DNA of 5,407 nucleotides. Origin: an uncultured Collinsella sp. (GTDB lineage Bacteria; Actinomycetota; Coriobacteriia; Coriobacteriales; Coriobacteriaceae). The stretch spans positions 1 through 5,407 of the forward strand of contig CABUZF010000097.1 of the NCBI GenBank assembly GCA_902495985.1. The letters are read 5' to 3'. Shown here one piece after another: positions 1-5,308 of this stretch. Each line of letters opens with the position of its first letter. Position 1 is the stretch's first letter. The notes beneath the pieces were generated by a model. It saw only the letters and a program-made list of their open reading frames with translations. It searched no databases and was not told the origin of the DNA. The translations under genes and the position numbers were made by a program.

Positions 1-5
1 ATCCG

Positions 6-731
6 ATGACGGTCTATGTGACGGGCGATATTCACGGCGGCCTCGACATGCAAAAGCTGCGCGATTGGGAGCTTGGGGATAGCCTGACGAGCGACGACTA
101 TCTGATTGTCGCGGGCGACTTTGGCTTTCCGTGGGATTTCTCTGCCGAGGAATGCGCCGATATCGCTTGGCTGGAGTCGCGCCCCTATACGTTGCTGTTT
201 GTCGACGGCAACCACGAGCGTTTCGACCATTGGGCGGAGCGTCCCATGGAGTTGTGGCACGGCGGGCTGACGCAGTGCCTGTCGGACACCTCGCCCATCC
301 GGCGCCTGACGCGCGGTGAGGTTTTTGAGCTCGACGGCTCAACGGTCTTTACCATGGGCGGCGCCACGAGCGTGGATAAGGAATACCGCATTCCCTATTC
401 CAGCTGGTGGCCGCAGGAGCTGCCGGACGAGCGCAACTTTGATGAGGCGCGGACAAAGCTCGACAGAATGGGCTGGAAGGTCGACTACGTGATCACCCAC
501 ACCTGCTCTACGCGCATGCTTTTGCCCACGCTTTATCCAGCGCCCGGCTGGAATTGCCCCGCGGTTGATCGACTTACGGCATTTTTCGATGAGTTGGAAG
601 ACCGCTTGGACTACAAGCGCTGGTACTACGGGCATTTTCATCGGGATGCCAACCCGGCCGAGCGCCATACCGTGCTCTACGACTGCATCGTCCGCCTGGG
701 CGACGAGCTCCAGCCCTGGGATGTTGCGTAG
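6..731 (+). CDS. Calcineurin-like metallophosphoesterase, 241 aa
   Basis: This is a soluble, single-domain, two-metal phosphoesterase; the substrate cannot be told from sequence. All family blocks are visible in order: GDIHG (D8, H10), GDFG (D38), GNHE (N69, H70), a histidine in VITH (H165) and GHFH (H210, H212). These are the residues that hold the dinuclear metal centre and bind phosphate, so the enzyme should be active. There is no signal peptide or membrane segment, so it is predicted to be cytoplasmic. The length is normal for a stand-alone member of the superfamily. The ATG at 6 places the first beta strand (VYVTGDIHG) at the very N terminus, as is usual. Only 5 bases upstream are visible, so the ribosome site and any operon partner cannot be seen. 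It is convergent with the toxin-antitoxin operon. It could act on nucleotides, phosphoproteins or nucleic acid; the family call is firm and the role unknown. Confidence 0.9.
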   Translation: MTVYVTGDIHGGLDMQKLRDWELGDSLTSDDYLIVAGDFGFPWDFSAEECADIAWLESRPYTLLFVDGNHERFDHWAERPMELWHGGLTQCLSDTSPIRRLTRGEVFELDGSTVFTMGGATSVDKEYRIPYSSWWPQELPDERNFDEARTKLDRMGWKVDYVITHTCSTRMLLPTLYPAPGWNCPAVDRLTAFFDELEDRLDYKRWYYGHFHRDANPAERHTVLYDCIVRLGDELQPWDVA

Positions 732-758
732 GGGCGGGCATAGCGAGCGCTTCATACG

Positions 759-821
759 ATGCCTTGGGTAGTTACCCTACATTTCAGTAGTAATCAATAT
801 CTGTAGGGTAACTTAAGGCAT
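759..821. repeat. Composite imperfect inverted repeat between convergent genes
   Basis: Outer arms ATGCCTT (759-765) and AAGGCAT (815-821) enclose inner arms GTTACCCTAC (771-780) and GTAGGGTAAC (803-812), all exact complements. Between inner and outer arms lie 5 nt on the left (GGGTA) and 2 nt on the right. The loop is 22 nt and AT-rich. GGGTA (766-770) can also pair with TACCC (773-777) in a smaller competing hairpin. It lies between the stops of the phosphoesterase and the toxin. No T-run follows either arm, so it is a poor intrinsic terminator. It could be a miniature mobile repeat or a scar at the edge of the toxin-antitoxin insertion. Confidence 0.75.
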
Positions 822-853
822 GCTGGGAGCTGGAGGAGATGTCGCCCGACGAT

Positions 854-1327
854 CTAGAGTTTCAGCGCCATTCGGTTGGTGCCGGGTAAGGTGGCGAAGC
901 CAAAATGTTCATAGAATGCTGCCGCCTCATCATCTACTGGATCGACAACCAATGCTCGCGCTCCTGCTAGGGCAGATATTTTCAAGGCGTTCTCGATGGC
1001 ATCTTTGAGCAGTGAAGCTCCAAGACCAAGCCCCTTGAACTTCTCATCGACCCCCATCATTCCAAGCAGCACTGTGGGGACTTGGGAGGGGGAGTTTCGC
1101 ACGAACCATCCTCCATCAACATTTTCGCGAGCCACGGAGTGCGTGCACAACGTATAAAACCCAGCGACTGCGCCGTCGCAATACGATGCGTATATAACTG
1201 CTGATCCTCTTCTTCGCGCCGAGGCTGATCTGTTTTTAGCCCATCCGTCTACAAGAGTATTTCCGCAGTGGAAAGCCTCGATGCCTTGGCCAACGGGGAG
1301 TTGAACGGGCTTGGTAAATGTGCTCAT
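854..1327 (-). CDS. GNAT acetyltransferase toxin, TacT/AtaT-like, 157 aa
   Basis: Toxins of this family use acetyl-CoA to acetylate the amino group of the amino acid on charged tRNAs, which stops translation. The sequence shows a GNAT fold. The acetyl-CoA pyrophosphate loop is K96-x-x-G99-x-G101 followed by LGASLL. A conserved strand ALVVDP lies near 125-130, and AFYEHFGF (137-144) carries Y139, the expected catalytic tyrosine. The N-terminal block (FHCGNTLVDGW, about 19-29, then a run of basic residues) is typical of TacT-type toxins. I chose the ATG at 1327, whose ATGA overlaps the antitoxin stop, over a TTG two codons upstream. There is no good ribosome site, so translation is probably coupled to the antitoxin. 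Base composition is lower in GC than gluQ or the DUF2207 gene. The exact tRNA target cannot be predicted. No key residue is missing, so the toxin looks intact. Confidence 0.9.
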   Translation of the reverse strand: MSTFTKPVQLPVGQGIEAFHCGNTLVDGWAKNRSASARRRGSAVIYASYCDGAVAGFYTLCTHSVARENVDGGWFVRNSPSQVPTVLLGMMGVDEKFKGLGLGASLLKDAIENALKISALAGARALVVDPVDDEAAAFYEHFGFATLPGTNRMALKL

Positions 1328-1590
1328 TCCCAAACCGCTTTACGGTCAAGCAGCGCTTTTGCGGCTTGGGGCATGGGGGAATCGAGCATTTCGCAAAATG
1401 CATCGAAACCATCAGGAGAAAGATAGGTTGTTGACGCCTCGGCGATATCACGTGCGGAGCTCTCGTCAAGGTGAGCTGTGGCCCATTGGGTGAGAGTTTG
1501 GCCACGTAAGGCCGCGGCGCGCTCGTAAGTAAGGCGTTGACGTTCGGTCAACCTTAGATCCATACGGCGTTGTTTCTCAATCGTTGGCAT
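1324..1590 (-). CDS. DUF1778 (TacA-like) ribbon-helix-helix antitoxin, 88 aa
   Basis: The first gene of the toxin-antitoxin operon encodes a small antitoxin. It should bind DNA as a dimer through an N-terminal ribbon-helix-helix and neutralise the GNAT toxin with its C-terminal tail. The basic/hydrophobic alternating strand RRMDLRLT (8-15) is the DNA-contacting ribbon; two helices follow (about 16-45, containing RAAALRGQTLTQW-like residues). The C-terminal part LSPDGFDAFCEMLDSP (about 57-72) and the ALLDR-x-x-VW end match the toxin-binding tail of DUF1778 proteins. The start is ATG at 1590, because AAAGGAGG lies 8 nt upstream. A longer in-frame ATG at 1635 would sit inside the promoter and is rejected. 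The gene overlaps the toxin by 4 nt (ATGA). Autorepression through the palindrome in its own promoter is expected. Confidence 0.9.
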   Translation of the reverse strand: MPTIEKQRRMDLRLTERQRLTYERAAALRGQTLTQWATAHLDESSARDIAEASTTYLSPDGFDAFCEMLDSPMPQAAKALLDRKAVWE

Positions 1591-1598
1591 GGCAAAAA

Positions 1599-1606
1599 CC
1601 TCCTTT
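1599..1606 (-). promoter_or_regulatory. Strong ribosome binding site that fixes the antitoxin start
   Basis: AAAGGAGG on the - strand lies 8 nt before the ATG at 1590. It is near-perfect Shine-Dalgarno sequence and rules out the longer in-frame start at 1635. The predicted transcription start (about 1605) falls inside it, so the 5' leader would be only about 15 nt. Confidence 0.85.
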
Positions 1607-1611
1607 GCATA

Positions 1612-1640
1612 ATTGTACGGAATTATTCCGTACATAACAA
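1612..1640 (-). promoter_or_regulatory. Sigma-70-type promoter of the toxin-antitoxin operon
   Basis: Read on the - strand, TTGTTA (1640-1635) and TACAAT (1617-1612) are separated by exactly 17 bp, the optimal spacing for a housekeeping sigma factor. Each box matches the consensus at five of six (-10) and four of six (-35) positions. The predicted start point near 1605 is just ahead of the antitoxin coding region. The spacer coincides with the operator palindrome. Confidence 0.8.
1614..1634. promoter_or_regulatory. Perfect palindromic operator, probably bound by the antitoxin
   Basis: TGTACGGAAT (1614-1623) and ATTCCGTACA (1625-1634) are exact inverted copies around one central T. The site fills the promoter spacer, covers four bases of the -10 box and abuts the -35 box, so a bound dimer would exclude RNA polymerase. 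Ribbon-helix-helix antitoxins of GNAT systems bind palindromes in their own promoters; binding here is inferred. A weak related centre, GAATTAT, recurs 27 bp upstream (1647-1653). Confidence 0.75.
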
Positions 1641-1655
1641 GACACAGAATTATGT

Positions 1656-1676
1656 CCTCGTTGAAGGGGGACGAGG
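1656..1676. terminator. Weak hairpin downstream of gluQ, possible terminator
   Basis: CCTCGT (1656-1661) and ACGAGG (1671-1676) form a 6-bp stem with a 9-nt loop, 18 nt after the gluQ stop on the - strand. On that strand it is followed by ACATAATT rather than a proper T-run. It is the only hairpin I see between gluQ and the toxin-antitoxin promoter, and read-through is plausible. Confidence 0.25.
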
Positions 1677-1693
1677 GGGCGGGGCGTATTTGG

Positions 1694-2713
1694 CTACTCA
1701 GCCGTTAAAGTGATGTTTTCCCGGTGCGCACGGATGACGTCCCAGCTAAAGTGCTCGACCAGCTGTTCGGCAGAACGCGGCGTGGTGTCCGGCGCGATGC
1801 CTGTTTGCCCGGCGAGCCATCCCAACAGTGCCTCGGGTGTGCCAAAGCGGGTGCGGAGCTCGCCCAGGTCCAGATCGCGATCGCGCTTGGAAAGGCGGCG
1901 GCCGTCCGGCGACATGAGCAGCGGAATGTGCGCGTAGCGCGGTGTGGGCAGTCCCAGCAGATGTTGCAGATAGATCTGGCGCGGCGTGGAACCAAGCAGG
2001 TCGCATCCGCGTACGATCTCGGTGACGCCCATGGCGGCGTCGTCGACCACCACGGCCAGCTGATAGGCAAACACGCCGTCGCTGCGACGCACCAAAAAGT
2101 CGCCGCACTCGGTGGCGAGTGCCTCGCATTGGGCTCCGTACGTGCGGTCAACGAATTCGACCACATCGTCTGCGAGGTCGTCGACGGCGGGCACGCGCAG
2201 GCGCGTGGCCGGAGCGCGCAGGGCACTGCGGCGGGCGATTTCTTCGGCCGAAAGGCTTCGGCAGGCGCCACGGTAGATGGGTGTGCCGTCGCTGGCATGC
2301 GGCGCGCTCGCGGCGTGGAGCTCGGCGCGCGTGCAAAAGCAGGGATAGGTGAGGCCGACGTCTTGTAGCTGGTGCAAGGCGCTCTCGTACAGGTCGAGGC
2401 GATCGTGCTGGTAGTAGGGGCCTTCGTCCCACTCAAGCCCTAGCCAGGCCAGGTCGTCAATCAGTTGAGCGGCAAGTTCCGGGCGCTTGCAGCGATCGTC
2501 CAGGTCCTCGATGCGCAGCACGATGCCGCCGCCTTGGCTGCGGGCCGAAAGCCACGCGCACAGGCAGCTGAACACGTTGCCCAGGTGCATGCGGCCCGAG
2601 GGCGACGGGGCAAAACGGCCCACGACAGGCGCGAGGGCGGGGGCGAGCTTGCTGTTGGGCGCCGTCGACGTGGCCACGGCGGGCGTTGCTATGTTGCATG
2701 CGTTGATATCCAT
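1694..2713 (-). CDS. gluQ: Glutamyl-Q tRNA(Asp) synthetase, 339 aa
   Basis: The enzyme activates glutamate with ATP and attaches it to the queuosine at the wobble position (34) of tRNA(Asp). It is a paralogue of the catalytic half of glutamyl-tRNA synthetase. The class I signatures are present: FAPSPSGRMHLGN (34-46, the HIGH-equivalent HLGN at 43-46), LRIEDLD (66-72) and LSKRD (about 274-278, the KMSKS equivalent). The zinc ligands of this family are also visible: C125 and C127 (CFC), Y147 and C151 (YRGAC). The C-terminal anticodon-binding domain of GluRS is absent, and the length fits GluQ, not GluRS. An Ala/Pro-rich stretch of about 28 residues precedes the catalytic core. The start is ATG at 2713. 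The frame stays open far upstream, but that part has no family similarity. There is no Shine-Dalgarno sequence; a -10 box sits 7 nt before the ATG. The stop is TAG at 1694-1696. Confidence 0.93.
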   Translation of the reverse strand: MDINACNIATPAVATSTAPNSKLAPALAPVVGRFAPSPSGRMHLGNVFSCLCAWLSARSQGGGIVLRIEDLDDRCKRPELAAQLIDDLAWLGLEWDEGPYYQHDRLDLYESALHQLQDVGLTYPCFCTRAELHAASAPHASDGTPIYRGACRSLSAEEIARRSALRAPATRLRVPAVDDLADDVVEFVDRTYGAQCEALATECGDFLVRRSDGVFAYQLAVVVDDAAMGVTEIVRGCDLLGSTPRQIYLQHLLGLPTPRYAHIPLLMSPDGRRLSKRDRDLDLGELRTRFGTPEALLGWLAGQTGIAPDTTPRSAEQLVEHFSWDVIRAHRENITLTAE

Positions 2714-2720
2714 GCGGACG

Positions 2721-2726
2721 AGTATA
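2721..2726 (-). promoter_or_regulatory. Candidate -10 box for a leaderless gluQ transcript
   Basis: TATACT on the - strand ends 7 nt before the gluQ ATG, so transcription would begin at or next to the start codon. No ribosome site is visible, which fits a leaderless message, a common arrangement in Actinobacteria. No convincing -35 box is found 16-18 bp upstream (closest GTCTCC). Confidence 0.45.
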
Positions 2727-2850
2727 GCGCGGGGTGCGGTGGGGGAGACGCTGCCGTGGCCTGCAAGTTGCCGTGGCCGCGCGTTGCGCGTGCCGGACCA
2801 CCGGCCCGCCAGCTCGATCGCCGCCCGCCAGCCCAACCCCTCAAACGACA

Positions 2851-2886
2851 GAAACCCCGGCAGCTCTTCGCAACTGCCGGGGTTTC
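2851..2886. terminator. Perfect 13-bp hairpin, terminator-like in both directions
   Basis: GAAACCCCGGCAG (2851-2863) and CTGCCGGGGTTTC (2874-2886) are exact complements around a 10-nt loop. The A/T ends of the stem resemble bidirectional terminators. The - strand continues with TGTCGTTT, slightly richer in T than the + strand exit (CGCGG). No protein gene ends here, so it may end a small RNA or protect against antisense transcription. Confidence 0.6.
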
Positions 2887-2962
2887 CGCGGAAAAGGGGG
2901 ACATGATCCTCAAGCGAACGGCAAAGGGGCAAACCGTTTTCGCTCAACTGCTTTATGCCCCT
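2851..2962 (-). ncRNA. Candidate structured RNA: pseudoknot followed by terminator hairpin
   Basis: On the - strand AGGGGCA (2962-2956) can pair with TGCCCCT (2931-2925). That second arm lies in the loop of a hairpin formed by AGCGAAAACGG (2944-2934) and CCGTTCGCT (2921-2913, with a 2-nt bulge opposite). The interleaved order makes an H-type pseudoknot of 7 and 9 bp. The perfect hairpin at 2886-2851 follows 26 nt later. No promoter was recognised, no known riboswitch consensus fits, and the same pairing is possible on the + strand. Whether it is transcribed is inference. Confidence 0.3.
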
Positions 2963-3060
2963 CGCTCGCCGGCTTAATCGGCTCACGCCGCGCCCACACA
3001 AAGCCGCTACACCTGTGACGGAGCTATGAAGTGGTATCTATTGCCGGAGCGGGCTATGCC

Positions 3061-3110
3061 AAGGAGTGTCCCAGATTGCCGGCAGATAAGGAACGTCCCC
3101 AGGTGCCGGC
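3061..3110 (+). repeat. Two degenerate 23-bp repeats, ~27-bp period
   Basis: Unit 1 (3061-3083) and unit 2 (3088-3110) both begin AAGGA, carry GTCCC at the same place and end TGCCGGC; they agree at 17 of 23 positions. TGCCGG also occurs at 3042-3047. A related pair lies after the DUF2207 gene. They look like copies of a short dispersed intergenic repeat, resembling the REP-type elements mobilised by IS200-like transposases, but no transposase is in view. Confidence 0.55.
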
Positions 3111-3159
3111 CGCGGGCGTGACTTTCGTCCCGTTTGATACTCCGCTGACCTAGATGTTC

Positions 3160-3188
3160 GTCACATGAACCCGCAAACGTGGGACAAT
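3160..3188 (+). promoter_or_regulatory. Weak candidate promoter for the DUF2207 gene
   Basis: GTCACA (3160-3165) and GACAAT (3183-3188) are 17 bp apart and would start transcription near 3195, about 28 nt ahead of the coding region. Both boxes are only partial consensus matches, so this is a guess by position. Confidence 0.25.
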
Positions 3189-3209
3189 GACGCTACTGGT
3201 ATCACAGAC

Positions 3210-3215
3210 AAAGGA
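3210..3215 (+). promoter_or_regulatory. Ribosome binding site that fixes the DUF2207 start
   Basis: AAAGGA lies 7 nt before the ATG at 3223. The in-frame ATG at 3187 has no such site and would put 12 extra residues ahead of the signal peptide. Confidence 0.75.
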
Positions 3216-3222
3216 TGTGCCT

Positions 3223-5169
3223 ATGAACGCCCCCGTTGCCAAGACCTGTCGGCAGCGCTGCCCGTTTGCGCGATTTGCTTCCATTTGCGCGCTCGTCGCG
3301 TGCGCGCTGCTGCTGTTGCCCGCCGTTGCACGTGCCGACGGGTATTCCATGACCCAAACTTATATCAGTGCCACGGTTGAGGCCGATGGATCGCTGACCG
3401 TTGTCGAGGGACGACAGTTTGATTTCGACGACGACATCAACGGCGTGTTTTGGGAGATCAATACGGGTACCAACCAGCAGGGCGGCACGGCGGGCGTCGA
3501 TGTGCTGAGTGTCGAGGAAGAGGACACCGCTTTTAACAAAGTCGATAGCGCGAACAAGGGCGACTCTGGCGTCTACACGGTCGAGCAGACCGGTGACGGC
3601 GTAAGGATTAAGGTGTTCAGCCCTCACGAGAGCGGCGATAGCGCGATCTATTACGTGAGCTACACCATGACCGGTGCGGTCATGAACTGGTCCGATACCG
3701 CCGAGCTCTACTGGAAGTTTGTGGGTGACGGCTGGTCCGCGGATTCCGACGATGTCGAGATGGAAGTACGCTTCGCAAATGCCGCTGCCGGGACGGCGGC
3801 CGTCAAGGGCGATAACTTCCGCGCATGGGGCCACGGTCCGCTGACGGGCGACGTATCGCTCGATGCGGACGAACCCATGGTCACCTATACCATTCCGTGC
3901 GTGCACGAGGGCGAGTTTGCCGAGGCGCGCATCGCCTTCCCCAGCGACTGGGTGCCGCAGCTTGCCGCTTCGGGCGAAGAGCGCATGTCAACGATCCTGA
4001 GCGAAGAGAAGGAATGGGCCGACGAAGCTAACGCCCGCCGCGCTCACGCTCGCATGATTGCCAATGCACTTGCCGTGCTAAGTGTTGTTGCGGCGGTGGC
4101 CTTTGCCGGCACAATCGTTATGCTCAAGCTGCGCAAGCGCAAGCCCAAGCCGCTTTTCCAGGACGAGTACTTCCGCGATGTACCCTCCGCCGACCATCCC
4201 GCGGTGCTTGCAGCTCTTATGAGCTGGAACGACGTGCCCGATCAGGCATATATCGCCACACTGATGAAGCTGACCGACGACCGCGTGATCAAGCTGGAAG
4301 AAGCGACCGAGACCAAGAAGAAGGGTCTGCTCCGTCGCGAAAAAGAGGAGCAGACGTATCGCATCACAGTGACCGACGAGGCCTGGAAGGCTGCCAAGAA
4401 GGACGGCATCGATCGCGATGTGCTCAAGGTCTTCTTCGCCGGCGTTAAGCCCGATAAGGACGGAGTCCGTTCGCGCACGTTTAGCGAGCTGGAGGAGTAC
4501 GCTAGCGAGCGCACCACATCTGTTGGCGACAAGCTCGAGGACTATCAGAGCACAGTTAAGGGCAAGCTGGAAGCGCGCGAGCTTATTGCATCGGATGGCA
4601 CTATCGCGATGGTGGCCGGCCTGGTTCTCGGCATCATCATCGTCTTTGGCATTCTGGGCTCTCTGTTCTATACCGACTTTGCGGACGCCAACGTCGGTGC
4701 CGCTATGATCTCGATCCCCGTCACGATCGTGGGCTTTGTCCTGAGCTGCACCTTCCGTCGTTACACGCCGGAGGGCGCCGAGGTGGCGGCTCGCTGCAAG
4801 GCGCTCAAGCATTGGCTCGAGGATTTCACACGCCTAAAGGAAGCCGTCCCGGGCGATCTGGTGCTGTGGAATAAGCTGCTGGTGATGGGCGTTGCCCTGG
4901 GCGTTTCGAAAGAAGTGCTGCGACAGCTGGCCGAGGCCGTGCCTGCGGACCTGCGCAACAGCGACGATTTCTACGACAACTACCCCTGCTACTGGTGGTA
5001 TTACCATCACTACGGCAACGAGTCTCCGCTCGATTCGTTCAACGATGTGTATCACGAGACCATCCGCGAGTTGGCTTCGAGCTCCGATAGCTCGAGCGGC
5101 GGCAGCGGCGGCGGCTTTTCCGGTGGCGGAGGCGGCGGCGTCGGCGGAGGCGGCGGCGGAACGTTCTAG
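3223..5169 (+). CDS. DUF2207 family membrane protein with Gly-rich tail, 648 aa
   Basis: Function is unknown; the family (YciQ-like predicted membrane proteins) is common in Gram-positive bacteria. A signal peptide covers about residues 1-38: basic start, a hydrophobic run ICALVACALLLLP, then a cleavage-like AVARADG. The extracellular DUF2207 domain spans roughly 40-270, with TVEADGSLTVVE and DINGVFWEI blocks typical of the family. A membrane helix lies at about 279-300, followed by a basic stop-transfer LRKRKPKP. A charged cytoplasmic domain (about 310-455) has a winged-helix look. Two further helices lie at about 461-482 and 491-510, then a block with WNKLLVMGVALGVSKEV, the counterpart of the family's LPYAxALGV. 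An aromatic cluster CYWWYYHHY occupies 589-597. The last 30 residues (619-648) are Ser/Gly-rich, ending TF. The ATG at 3223 is chosen by its AAAGGA site. It appears to be monocistronic, with a strong terminator 13 nt after the stop. Confidence 0.88.
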   Translation: MNAPVAKTCRQRCPFARFASICALVACALLLLPAVARADGYSMTQTYISATVEADGSLTVVEGRQFDFDDDINGVFWEINTGTNQQGGTAGVDVLSVEEEDTAFNKVDSANKGDSGVYTVEQTGDGVRIKVFSPHESGDSAIYYVSYTMTGAVMNWSDTAELYWKFVGDGWSADSDDVEMEVRFANAAAGTAAVKGDNFRAWGHGPLTGDVSLDADEPMVTYTIPCVHEGEFAEARIAFPSDWVPQLAASGEERMSTILSEEKEWADEANARRAHARMIANALAVLSVVAAVAFAGTIVMLKLRKRKPKPLFQDEYFRDVPSADHPAVLAALMSWNDVPDQAYIATLMKLTDDRVIKLEEATETKKKGLLRREKEEQTYRITVTDEAWKAAKKDGIDRDVLKVFFAGVKPDKDGVRSRTFSELEEYASERTTSVGDKLEDYQSTVKGKLEARELIASDGTIAMVAGLVLGIIIVFGILGSLFYTDFADANVGAAMISIPVTIVGFVLSCTFRRYTPEGAEVAARCKALKHWLEDFTRLKEAVPGDLVLWNKLLVMGVALGVSKEVLRQLAEAVPADLRNSDDFYDNYPCYWWYYHHYGNESPLDSFNDVYHETIRELASSSDSSSGGSGGGFSGGGGGGVGGGGGGTF

Positions 5170-5181
5170 CGGTCGTAAATT

Positions 5182-5231
5182 ATGGGATGGGCTTTTCTCG
5201 ACAGCCGTCGGGGGAAGCCCATCCCATTTTT
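5182..5231 (+). terminator. Intrinsic terminator after the DUF2207 gene
   Basis: ATGGGATGGGCTT (5182-5194) pairs perfectly with AAGCCCATCCCAT (5215-5227). The interior can extend the fold through CGAC/GTCG (5199-5202 with 5207-5210). A T-run directly follows (TTTTT, 5227-5231). It begins 13 nt after the stop codon. The strand and T-run assign it to the DUF2207 gene; the other strand lacks a comparable T-run. Confidence 0.9.
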
Positions 5232-5250
5232 ATGCGCTACCTACGAAGGC

Positions 5251-5294
5251 TGTCCCCAACGACTAATCACTGGGAACATCCCTAAATGACTAGG
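5251..5294 (+). repeat. Second cluster of the short TCCC-type repeat
   Basis: TGTCCCCAACGACTAA (5251-5266) and GGGAACATCCCTAAATGACTAGG (5272-5294, in two parts GGGAACATCCC and TAAATGACTAGG) share TCCC-n-AA followed by GACTA. The TCCC cores are 26 bp apart, close to the 27 bp seen at 3069 and 3096. The second unit matches the unit at 3088-3110 in the GGAAC-R-TCCC-Y-A core. It sits between two convergent genes. Confidence 0.5.
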
Positions 5295-5308
5295 TATGGC
5301 TGCTGGGT

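Larger units (their letters stand above)
2714..3222. other. Intergenic region without a supported protein gene
   Basis: This ~510-bp gap separates divergent gluQ and the DUF2207 gene. From left to right it holds the possible gluQ -10 box, a GC-rich stretch with a direct repeat TGCCGTGGCC (2752-2761 and 2769-2778), a perfect hairpin (2851-2886), a pseudoknot-capable segment (2913-2962), a short-repeat cluster (3061-3110) and the DUF2207 ribosome site. The open frames crossing it have no recognisable protein motif, starts lacking ribosome sites, and composition explained by high GC. Confidence 0.7.

Noticed and set aside
759..821. Integron attC site
   Set aside because: The ends do not carry the RYYYAAC and GTTRRRY core words in the required positions, and no integrase or cassette structure is present.
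1591..1635. Longer antitoxin start at 1635
   Set aside because: This ATG lies inside the operator and promoter, while the ATG at 1590 has an AAAGGAGG site at good spacing.
2919..2936. c-di-GMP-I riboswitch, because of GGGGCAAACC
   Set aside because: Only this short string resembles the consensus. The second conserved block (GACGCAAAGCC-like), the GNRA loop and the receptor helix are absent.
2465..2977. A + strand gene of 170 codons overlapping gluQ
   Set aside because: It is antisense to the well-supported gluQ reading frame, has no motifs and no ribosome site.
2714..3001. N-terminal extension of gluQ by 96 residues
   Set aside because: The frame is open only because the DNA is GC-rich. 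It crosses the perfect hairpin and the pseudoknot segment, has no family similarity, and the extended start has no ribosome site.
3187..3222. Upstream ATG for the DUF2207 protein
   Set aside because: It has no ribosome site and would add 12 residues before an otherwise normal signal peptide; the ATG at 3223 has AAAGGA 7 nt upstream.
4078..4812. A - strand gene of 244 codons inside the DUF2207 gene
   Set aside because: It is a shadow frame of a clear membrane-protein gene. Its composition (many H, D, V, L without motifs) is the usual complement artefact.
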